This document shows positions 52,648-60,007 of a stretch of DNA of 64,000 nt, piece by piece; positions within the stretch are counted from its first letter, which is position 1, and every line of letters starts with the position of its first letter. Source of the stretch: JAVWGW01 sp036655915. GTDB taxonomy: Bacteria > Actinomycetota > Coriobacteriia > Coriobacteriales > Eggerthellaceae. The stretch lies in assembly GCA_036655915.1 (NCBI GenBank), contig JAVVPE010000001.1, positions 1 to 64,000 on the forward strand, written 5' to 3'. A model generated the notes under the pieces. That model was not told the origin of the DNA. It did no database searches and saw only the letters and a list, made by a program, of their open reading frames with translations. The position numbers and the translations under genes are program-made.

Positions 52648-53889
52648 ATGGCTGAAAAGAAGAATAAAACAGCGCATTTTTTGCACATTAAGCGCCACAC
52701 CGAAGGGACTTCAAACGAAATATCGGTCAGCGTGCTTGATGCGCGCAAAAAAGCCGTTGATTCGGAAGAAAACAAGGAAAAGAAATCCCACGGTTTTGCC
52801 ACCACGTTTAGCGGAGTGTTTTCACCCTCTTTAGCCGTTAAGGGAGGCAAAACGCCTTCTCAGGCCGCAGCGGGCGAGGATGCCTTGCCTGCGGCGGCAA
52901 AAGGGGCATCGGGGCAAGGTGGGGCGTTTGCTGACCCTGAACAAGAAATTGCTCAGCGAAAACAACGCCGTCGTTCGCGGCGCATTTTTTCAGGCGTGAC
53001 GGGAATTTTGTTGTTGGCTGTTGTTTTGGGCGCAAGCTCTTATTTTTTGGCAACCGAATACCAAAAACAGCAGAACCATCAAACCATGCTCAACGAAGCC
53101 CTCAGTGAAATCGAGCAGGCGGACAAAACCATCGTGGCCATGGATGAGCTTATCAACGCGCCGCTTGATGAAGAAAATGTGGGGAAAATTAAAGGAATTC
53201 AAGAAAGTTTAGCTTCCGCAAGCGCACTTTTGGATTCTGCGGAAGCTACGGCGCACAGGGCGTTTGACGGCATGCGCGATTCCGCCGATAAAGAAGCGGC
53301 CGGTCAAGCTCTTAGCTCAATTACGGCTAGAAAGGTCATGATTGATGAGGGTTCGCGCATCATGCAGGCGACGGTTAATGCCCACCAGGCCGCCCTTGAA
53401 GTGAGCAGCGCCTGGGAAGATATTCTTGCGGCAGATGCGACCGCACGGCAGGCAGCTGCCGCGGTATCTTTAACCACGGCGGCAAATGTCGCGCTATCAA
53501 AGGAAAAAACAACTGCCGCATTAGACCAGTTCACTACTGCAAAAATGAAACTTTCCACAGCGGCTAAGGCCTACGCAAGCGCCGATATGCATCTGTTAAA
53601 TGAATACCTTAACAAGCGCATAGAGGCGATGAATTACGCGCTGGTTTCCGATGAGGCGATTATGGTACAAGACAAAAAAACAGCCGACTCCAACAACGAA
53701 GCCTACAACACTGCCGACGCGCAGGCCACCGCACTCGCTCAGCAGTTTCCCGCCGACCCCTTGCAGCCCATTTATGCCGCATATGACACCAACACGGCGG
53801 CATCATTTGCCGCCTATAACGAAGCCAGACGCGCCGTGGGGGCTGCGGACTCCTTCCTGCGCGACTACTTGGGCACATCGGGCAAATAG
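52648..53889 (+). CDS. Single-pass membrane protein with Ala-rich coiled-coil ectodomain
   Basis: 413 residues, not recognised. A 110-residue charged cytoplasmic N-terminus ends in a positive cluster (QRKQRRRSRR) before one transmembrane helix (IFSGVTGILLLAVVLGASSYFLA). The extracytoplasmic 280 residues are Ala/Glu/Asp/Thr-rich heptad-like helices with no Cys. It starts eight bases after the DinG-like stop and is followed after 58 bp by the M28-like membrane protein, so the three may form one transcript. A structural or tethering role in the envelope is a guess. Confidence 0.65.
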   Translation: MAEKKNKTAHFLHIKRHTEGTSNEISVSVLDARKKAVDSEENKEKKSHGFATTFSGVFSPSLAVKGGKTPSQAAAGEDALPAAAKGASGQGGAFADPEQEIAQRKQRRRSRRIFSGVTGILLLAVVLGASSYFLATEYQKQQNHQTMLNEALSEIEQADKTIVAMDELINAPLDEENVGKIKGIQESLASASALLDSAEATAHRAFDGMRDSADKEAAGQALSSITARKVMIDEGSRIMQATVNAHQAALEVSSAWEDILAADATARQAAAAVSLTTAANVALSKEKTTAALDQFTTAKMKLSTAAKAYASADMHLLNEYLNKRIEAMNYALVSDEAIMVQDKKTADSNNEAYNTADAQATALAQQFPADPLQPIYAAYDTNTAASFAAYNEARRAVGAADSFLRDYLGTSGK

Positions 53890-53947
53890 CGTATACTTCT
53901 GAACTATATGGACAAAGGCGCACCACGCTTAAACGAAAGGCAAATCT

Positions 53948-56900
53948 ATGCCGGAAATCCTTGACGATATTAGGTATCTTTCCCGCGATATAGGCCCTAG
54001 GCCAGCGGGAACGGAAGAAGAACAACAGGCTGCGCTCTACATTACTGAGCAATTTCAAAAAAGTGCCGGCTTGAGTGCGACAATCGAGGATTTTAAGTGC
54101 GCAAGCACTAGCGATGTGCCGATGATTTTGTGCTTTGGCACCACCTTTATTGCGACCATTATATCTTTGTTCGTTTCTGCCTTTGCCATTCCGGCGATTG
54201 TTTTAGTGCTTGTTTCTGCCCTTTTATATGGGCTTGAACTGTTTGATAAGCCGCTGCTTTCGCGGTTTTTCTTGCGTGGCATCAGCCAAAATGTTGTTTC
54301 TAAATACGAACCGGAGTTTTCGGCGGACAGCAAGGGTGCCCGGCGTCGAAAAATTGTAGTGCTGGCTCACTACGACAGCGGCAAAGCGATGCCTGAAATG
54401 GTGGCGCCGATTTTGGCGGCTCTTCCCGTGCTTAATCGCGCTTATGTGGTTGCCCTTCTTGCGGTGCCTGTTTTGCTTATTATTCGCTACGTTTTCTTTT
54501 TGCATGCCGTGGGTGCTGTTGCTATTGCCTTTAATGTGATCACCATTATATTGCTTGTGGTGATTGCCCTTTCTCTGATAACGGCGTTTTTGCACAAGAT
54601 TGCTTCTTATAACGAAGCGGCCAACTGCAATGCTTCTGGCGTGGCAGTTATGATGGAAGTGGCGCGTCGTGTGGGAAACGGACGGGTAAGCGTCGCCGAA
54701 CTGGCCACCCGCGAAGAAGGTGGTGCTACGATTCACGGGGAAGCGGCAGCGCGCAAGGCCGGCCTTGTTCCCGGGGGTGCCGAACTGGTATACGAAGCGG
54801 CGCAAGTTCAGGCACCACAGCCCCATCCACAAACGGAAGCCGAACGGCTTGTGGCGGCAAAGGCTGCCATTGCTGCTTTGACTGGAGTCCCCGTGCGCGA
54901 ACAGCCCGCTGGCGATATCGCACGTCATTTAGTGCAGGTCAAAGAGCCGTCGTTGCCGGTTTTGGCACCCGAGGAAAGACACGAACTGGTTGAGGAAACG
55001 CGCGAAGCCTTTACCGGTGCGCACCCCCAAGATGCGGCTGCGCCCGAAAATGCTGTGCCGGGTGAAGCCGAAGCGTTTGCTGGTGGTGCGGCGAACCTTA
55101 CGGTAGCGAGAACTGTTGAGGCTGCAGAAGCGTTAGGCGCAGCGCCTGCGCCCCGCGCCAACGCTGGCGCCGCTGCGGCGGACAATGTTCCTGATTGGTA
55201 CAAAAAAGCGCAGGCCAGCGCAAAGAAAGAAAAAAAGTCACCCAAAGCGCAGCGTTCCCGTTATGCGGATGTTTTAGATGCCGCTATGGCAGAAAGCTCC
55301 ACCCACTTCAACCAGGCCAATCGCGCTCTTGATGATCAAACGGAAGATCGTTTGCGCCACCTGCAAGATAATATTAGGGAAGTCAAGCCGCCTCAAACGT
55401 CTGCGGTGGCACCTGTTGTTGAAACCCCGCAAGCGGCTGTGGCACCTGTTGTTGAAACCCTGCAAGCGGTTTCGACACCTTCTGGCATCGAAAACCGGCC
55501 AACACAGGCTGCTGCGCGTACCGAAATGCCGGTTTCGGCGGAGGCTACGGTGGCCATGGCACCTCTCGACGCCCGCATACTGCGCCCCGCACAAGATTTT
55601 GTTGTTGCTGATCAGGAAACGCCCGCACCTCTTGTGCAGGAAGTTTCCCCCGTTGATCAGGCTTCCGCCATACAATCGAGGGTCGCGCAACCTGTGCCAG
55701 CAGCTGTTCAGCCTGCGCCCGCCCAGAGGGAAGAGGTGCGCCTCGAGGTTGTGACTCCCAAGCCGGCGCGTCGTCCCATTGTTTTGCCCGATGTTGATCT
55801 GGCCACGACAGCGCTGCCCCCCATAGCTGATGTTGCCAAGCAGCGTGCGCCTTTGGCGGAAGCGACAACTTCCGGCAAAACAGCGGCCAAAAGCCTTCTG
55901 GCCTCGAGGATTCCCGAAGTTTCCTTAGATGCCGCACCCGCCGCCTCAAACGAGGCTCCGGCTGCCAAAATTAAGCCGCTGGATTTGCCTTCTCTTTCGG
56001 GTGCGCTCAACATGCCCGCAGCGTCGCCGGATGCACCGGTGGGTGAATCGGCAACGGTCAGCGCCACCGGGTCGTTTGCTGCCGTAAGCGCTACAGGGTC
56101 GTTTGCCCCGGTGGGAGATGCCCTGATTGCCGATGTGGCACCGGAAGATATTTATATCGATGATGCCGATGATTCCGATTACGACGGAAACACGACGGAA
56201 ATGGGTGCCTATGCAGGCACGGGCTATGTGGATATGCCCAAATCGCGCGCCCACAAGTTTTTCGATCGTTTTTCGCGCAAGAAAAAGAAAAAGGATGAAG
56301 AAATAACGCCCCAGGAATGGCTTGAGGTTGACGACGATTTTGATGCCTTAAGCGTTGGCGCTGCGCGTGGTGGCTGGGATAGTTTCCAAGAAAACGCCGA
56401 AGAAGATTCGTTTGAGCAGGACGAAGCGCCGTGGCAATCGGGGCCTTTGCCCGAAGTGGATACGCCCCTGCCGGCCAATTCTCCCGTAGCACGAAAGGGA
56501 CGCTTTGATGGTGTACAAGGGGCGCTGCCCGCACTTGATAATATCAGCGACGAAAGCGCATTTGATTTTGAGGACGAAGATGAAACGCGCAAATGGAACG
56601 GCGGCGCATTTTCCCGTGGCCGTGCGGAAGATGTCGAAGAAGAGATTGACATCGAGGGGGAATATCTTCCTTCTGAACAGGGGAACCAGGCTGCCCTGGA
56701 AGAGGAATTCAAGCAGATTTACCAGTTTAAAAATCCTGACATAAACACAGAAGTATGGTTTGTTTCCTTGGGATCCGAGCTTGCGGGCAATGCGGGCATG
56801 TATGCGTTTTTGCGCGAGCACGCACAAGAGCTCAAGGGTTCTGTGTTCATCAACCTTGAGGCTTTAGGGGCGGGCAGATTAAGCTACATCGAAAAAGAAG

Positions 56901-57178
56901 GCTCTCTCAAAAAGTTTAAGGCATCTTCTCGCATGAGGCGCTATATCAAGAAGGCTTCCCAGGCATCGGGGGTTTCGGTTGAAACCGCACAAATTGGCTG
57001 GAAAGAAAGCGCTGCTTCGGTTGCGCTTAAGCATGGTGCCCAGGCCATGAGCTTGGTGGGCATGGAGGGCAAGAAGCCGGCTTTTTATGGCCAGGGCGAC
57101 GATGTGCTGGAAAATTTGGACGAAGAAACCTTGCAGCACAATGCTGATTTTGTTATGGAAATGCTCAAGAACATTTAG
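53948..57178 (+). CDS. Giant M28-peptidase-like membrane protein with degenerate metal site and long disordered insert
   Basis: 1076 residues. The N-terminal half of an M28 zinc aminopeptidase fold (IRYLSRDIGPRPAGTEEEQQAALYI, VVLAHYDSGK with His141/Asp143) is interrupted by four to five membrane helices (about 58-95 and 162-215). The fold resumes only at about 925-1076. In between lie roughly 680 residues of Ala/Pro/Val- and Asp/Glu-rich disordered sequence with small tandem repeats. Expected ligands are changed: ANDNASG reads ANCNASG (Cys227), the Glu-Glu pair reads SELAG (944-945), Asp in the INLD block is Glu971, and the last His is missing in YGQGDD. Probably not a normal zinc peptidase. 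Confidence 0.75.
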   Translation: MPEILDDIRYLSRDIGPRPAGTEEEQQAALYITEQFQKSAGLSATIEDFKCASTSDVPMILCFGTTFIATIISLFVSAFAIPAIVLVLVSALLYGLELFDKPLLSRFFLRGISQNVVSKYEPEFSADSKGARRRKIVVLAHYDSGKAMPEMVAPILAALPVLNRAYVVALLAVPVLLIIRYVFFLHAVGAVAIAFNVITIILLVVIALSLITAFLHKIASYNEAANCNASGVAVMMEVARRVGNGRVSVAELATREEGGATIHGEAAARKAGLVPGGAELVYEAAQVQAPQPHPQTEAERLVAAKAAIAALTGVPVREQPAGDIARHLVQVKEPSLPVLAPEERHELVEETREAFTGAHPQDAAAPENAVPGEAEAFAGGAANLTVARTVEAAEALGAAPAPRANAGAAAADNVPDWYKKAQASAKKEKKSPKAQRSRYADVLDAAMAESSTHFNQANRALDDQTEDRLRHLQDNIREVKPPQTSAVAPVVETPQAAVAPVVETLQAVSTPSGIENRPTQAAARTEMPVSAEATVAMAPLDARILRPAQDFVVADQETPAPLVQEVSPVDQASAIQSRVAQPVPAAVQPAPAQREEVRLEVVTPKPARRPIVLPDVDLATTALPPIADVAKQRAPLAEATTSGKTAAKSLLASRIPEVSLDAAPAASNEAPAAKIKPLDLPSLSGALNMPAASPDAPVGESATVSATGSFAAVSATGSFAPVGDALIADVAPEDIYIDDADDSDYDGNTTEMGAYAGTGYVDMPKSRAHKFFDRFSRKKKKKDEEITPQEWLEVDDDFDALSVGAARGGWDSFQENAEEDSFEQDEAPWQSGPLPEVDTPLPANSPVARKGRFDGVQGALPALDNISDESAFDFEDEDETRKWNGGAFSRGRAEDVEEEIDIEGEYLPSEQGNQAALEEEFKQIYQFKNPDINTEVWFVSLGSELAGNAGMYAFLREHAQELKGSVFINLEALGAGRLSYIEKEGSLKKFKASSRMRRYIKKASQASGVSVETAQIGWKESAASVALKHGAQAMSLVGMEGKKPAFYGQGDDVLENLDEETLQHNADFVMEMLKNI
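55406..55471 (+). repeat. Tandem 33-bp repeat in the linker of the M28-like protein
   Basis: Two in-frame 33-bp units (55406-55438, 55439-55471) encoding VAPVVETPQAA and VAPVVETLQAV. The linker has grown by duplication. Confidence 0.85.
56057..56110 (+). repeat. Tandem 27-bp repeat in the linker of the M28-like protein
   Basis: Two in-frame 27-bp units (56057-56083, 56084-56110) encoding VSATGSFAA and VSATGSFAP. Confidence 0.8.
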
Positions 57179-57331
57179 AGATTATTTCATATTTCCGCAG
57201 TTGGCTACGATGTTTAGAGTATAATTAAGCTATCTTAGAGGGCGGCATACTGCCAAGTATGCTCTCTGATAGTTTGGGTTGTTTGCACCGATGCATACAA
57301 CTCCCGGATTAAGGAATAGAGGTTTTTTGAT

Positions 57332-57484
57332 ATGGCAATTGAAGCATACTGCGTGAAGTGCAAGGCAAAAAAAGAAATGATTGATCCGGTTGAAAGCGTT
57401 ACCAAGAATGGTAAACCTATCACTAAGGGTAAGTGCCCCGACTGTGGCACGACAATTTGTCGTATCGGCGCTGCAAAGAAGTAA
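57332..57484 (+). CDS. DUF5679-type zinc-ribbon small protein
   Basis: 50 residues beginning MAIEAYCVKCKAKKEM and ending CPDCGTTICRIGAAKK. Two Cys pairs (C7/C10 and C35/C38) form a zinc ribbon, as in the DUF5679 family found in actinobacteria. A TATAAT at 57220-57225 is a likely -10 box. The tRNA-Gly gene starts 28 bp after the stop and may be on the same transcript. Function unknown; nucleic-acid binding is a reasonable guess. Confidence 0.85.
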   Translation: MAIEAYCVKCKAKKEMIDPVESVTKNGKPITKGKCPDCGTTICRIGAAKK

Positions 57485-57512
57485 CTTCATTTATCGCAAA
57501 GCGATGAAGTAT

Positions 57513-57586
57513 GCGGGTGTGATTCAATGGTAGAATTCGAGCTTCCCAAGCTCGCCGCGCGGGTTCGATTCCCGTCACCCGCTCCA
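57513..57586 (+). tRNA. tRNA-Gly (anticodon CCC)
   Basis: 74 bases including CCA; acceptor GCGGGTG / CACCCGC; anticodon loop TTCCCAA; T-loop GGTTCGATTCC. It decodes GGG. Confidence 0.95.
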
Positions 57587-57598
57587 ATTTAAAAGCAG

Positions 57599-57635
57599 AA
57601 GCGGCCAGGAAGAATTGATCTTCCGGCCGCTTTTT
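57599..57635 (+). terminator. Terminator of the DUF5679/tRNA-Gly transcript
   Basis: Stem AAGCGGCC-x-GGAAGA / TCTTCC-GGCCGCTT with a five-base loop, followed by TTTTT. Confidence 0.9.
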
Positions 57636-57650
57636 AATGTGAGGAACACC

Positions 57651-58298
57651 ATGGCGTACCACTTTGACACATTTATTTTTGACCTGGATGGTACCGTGCT
57701 TGATACCTTGCCTGACCTGGTTGTTCTTACTAATCGCACCCTGGTCGAAAAAGGCTTTCCACCGCGCACGGAAGCCGAAATTCTAAGCTTTGTGGGCAAT
57801 GGCGCCCGTCGCCTTATCTATCAGGCTGTGCCTGATAACACTTCGGAACAGGTGGCCGATCAAGCGCTGGAGCTGTGGAAATCACTCTATACCGACTGTG
57901 GCGTTTCCCTTACGCGAGAATATGAGGGCATGCGCGCCGCGCTTTTGGCGCTGAAGGCACAGGGCAAGCGGCTGGGATTGCTGTCAAATAAATTTGATGC
58001 CGGCGTGCAGGATTTAATGGCCATTCACTTCCCTGGCATGTTTGCTGTGGCGCACGGTGAAGGGGTTATCGCGCGCAAGCCTGACCCTGCGGGGCTGTTA
58101 CAAACTATTGAGGAATTGGGTTCAACACCGGAAAAAACGGTGTATGTGGGCGATTCACGGGGGGATATGGTGGTTGCCAAACGCGCGGGAACTTTTGCGC
58201 TGGGTGTTACCTGGGGCTATCAGGGCGAAGCCGATTTGTTGGAGGGCGGTGCCGATGCGCTTATTTCTGTTCCCCAAAGTCTGTTGGATTTCGCATAA
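57651..58298 (+). CDS. HAD-superfamily phosphatase (Gph-like)
   Basis: 215 residues from ATG 57651, with GAGGAA ahead. HAD motif I is FIFDLDGTVLDTL, motif II GLLSNK, motif III around ARKPDPAGL, motif IV VYVGDSRGDMVVAKRAG. The helical cap matches phosphoglycolate phosphatases. The substrate is not fixed by sequence alone. Confidence 0.88.
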   Translation: MAYHFDTFIFDLDGTVLDTLPDLVVLTNRTLVEKGFPPRTEAEILSFVGNGARRLIYQAVPDNTSEQVADQALELWKSLYTDCGVSLTREYEGMRAALLALKAQGKRLGLLSNKFDAGVQDLMAIHFPGMFAVAHGEGVIARKPDPAGLLQTIEELGSTPEKTVYVGDSRGDMVVAKRAGTFALGVTWGYQGEADLLEGGADALISVPQSLLDFA

Positions 58299-58544
58299 CC
58301 CTTTGTGGGTGTAGGGGCACCCCGAACAGGCGACAAGATGCGCTTATTTGACGTGGCGAGTTGTGAACGCTTTGTTTCGCTCACGTGCCTATTTTATGGC
58401 TGCGTGCATTCAGTGCTAAAATTTAGGGGTTTATTGGACAAATAGAAGTGTGTACTGAAACAGAAACACGGTATTGCTCCCACATCCGGGACGTTCCTTG
58501 CAGTTGTTAAGGGACGTTGCCGCAAACCGCTAGGAGTTTTTTAT

Positions 58545-59861
58545 ATGGCCTCACGTTCTTCACGCCGCGGGCGACAGGGATCTTCTTCCGGAAACGCTTC
58601 GCAGCCTTTGCGTTCATCATCTTCCGCGCGCAATTCTCGACCTACCCCCAATACTCCCAGCCGCGAACAGATGCAGCGCAACAGCCAAAGGCGCCCTTCG
58701 GGCAGCTTCAACCCCAGCGCTTACGGCAGGGATGCCTACGGAAGCCAGGCTGGCCGCCGCAACACGCAGCCGCGTGAAGCCATGGGGTTTCAGCCGCCAG
58801 CGTCGGGTGCGGGGCAGTATTCGCGCAACAATGCGCAGTACGCCCGCAGAAAACGGGGCATGAGCCGTGGGAAAAAAGTTGGCGTTGGCATGTTGTTGGT
58901 GCTGCTGCTGGCAGTTGTGGGTGTGGGCAGCGCTACGGCGTGGTATATGAGCGACATCAACTCCAAGCTTGCTGGCAACAAAACAGCCGAAGAACAGCAG
59001 GCCATCAAGGATGTCACCGTCCCCACCAAAAACTTTTCGGAGCCTTTTTACATGATGCTGATCGGCTCTGATCGCCGTGCCGGAAGTGAAGAAGACGGCC
59101 AGCGTTCCGATACGAATATTTTGGTGCGCGTGGATCCGACAGCGTCCACGGTGACCTTGGTATCTATTCCGCGCGATACGAAAATTGACATCGACGGGCA
59201 GGGCGTAAACAAATTTAACGCCGCCTACAATTATGGGGGCGCTGCGGCAACTATCCGTGAAGCGAAGCAGCTATGCGGCGTGGATATTGCGCATTATGCG
59301 GAAGTCAACTTTGAAGAACTGGTCAGTTTGGTGGATGCCGTGGGCGGCGTTGAAGTGAACGTGCCAGAATTGATTGATGACCCCGATGCAGGCGACATCG
59401 TTATTCAGCCAGGGCCACAGATTTTGGATGGCCAATCGGCCTTGGTGTTTGCGCGCAGCCGTTCGTATGTTGATGGCGATTTTACGCGTACTTCTAACCA
59501 GCGCCTTCTTATTGAGGGCATGGTGAAGAAGGTCTTGTCGCTTCCCGTCACCGATATTCCCAACGTTATTCAGAAGGCGGCCAAGTGCGTCACGACCGAT
59601 TTGTCCGTCAATGATATTTTAAGCCTTGCGATGCAGTTTAAAAACCTGGGCTCGCTTACCATGTATTCTGCCATGGTGCCTTCCTATATTTTGCCGATGG
59701 GCGATGATGGTGTTTCCTATGTGGGCGCCGACAAAGCGCAGCTGAAAAAGATGATGGACATTGTGGATGCGGGCGGCGATCCCGCCACGCTTGGCACGGG
59801 CAGCACGACGGGTACGGGCACCGCAGGCGGTTCAACCACGCAAGCGTACACGGCAACCTAG
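58545..59861 (+). CDS. LytR-CpsA-Psr (LCP) family cell-wall ligase
   Basis: 438 residues, with AGGAG before the ATG. A Ser/Arg/Gln-rich cytoplasmic tail of about 105 residues precedes one membrane helix (VGVGMLLVLLLAVVGVGSATAWYM). The LCP domain follows: FYMMLIGSDRRAG, then RSDTNILVRVDPTASTVTLVSIPRDTKIDI, then FARSRSYVDGDFTRTSNQRLLIEGM. It attaches anionic glycopolymers to peptidoglycan outside the cell. The C-terminal 35 residues are Gly/Thr-rich. Confidence 0.92.
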   Translation: MASRSSRRGRQGSSSGNASQPLRSSSSARNSRPTPNTPSREQMQRNSQRRPSGSFNPSAYGRDAYGSQAGRRNTQPREAMGFQPPASGAGQYSRNNAQYARRKRGMSRGKKVGVGMLLVLLLAVVGVGSATAWYMSDINSKLAGNKTAEEQQAIKDVTVPTKNFSEPFYMMLIGSDRRAGSEEDGQRSDTNILVRVDPTASTVTLVSIPRDTKIDIDGQGVNKFNAAYNYGGAAATIREAKQLCGVDIAHYAEVNFEELVSLVDAVGGVEVNVPELIDDPDAGDIVIQPGPQILDGQSALVFARSRSYVDGDFTRTSNQRLLIEGMVKKVLSLPVTDIPNVIQKAAKCVTTDLSVNDILSLAMQFKNLGSLTMYSAMVPSYILPMGDDGVSYVGADKAQLKKMMDIVDAGGDPATLGTGSTTGTGTAGGSTTQAYTAT

Positions 59862-60007
59862 CAGTTCACGCCCAGGTAACAGCATGTGTGCGCGCGACGA
59901 CGGGGTAGGGCAGTGGCTCTATACTGTTTAAAATTTCGCAATTACAGCGTAGGGTTGCGCCCACTTGAAACGCGCGCGACTTTGCGTCACACGAAGGAGA
60001 CGTGCGC

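Noticed and set aside
57243..57260. Short hairpin GCATACT / AGTATGC before the DUF5679 gene
   Set aside because: A seven-bp stem with no T tract, probably within the leader; too weak to call a terminator or regulator.
59880..59960. tRNA-like string upstream of the ABC transporter
   Set aside because: A few bases resemble a D-arm, but no acceptor stem, anticodon stem or T-arm can be formed.
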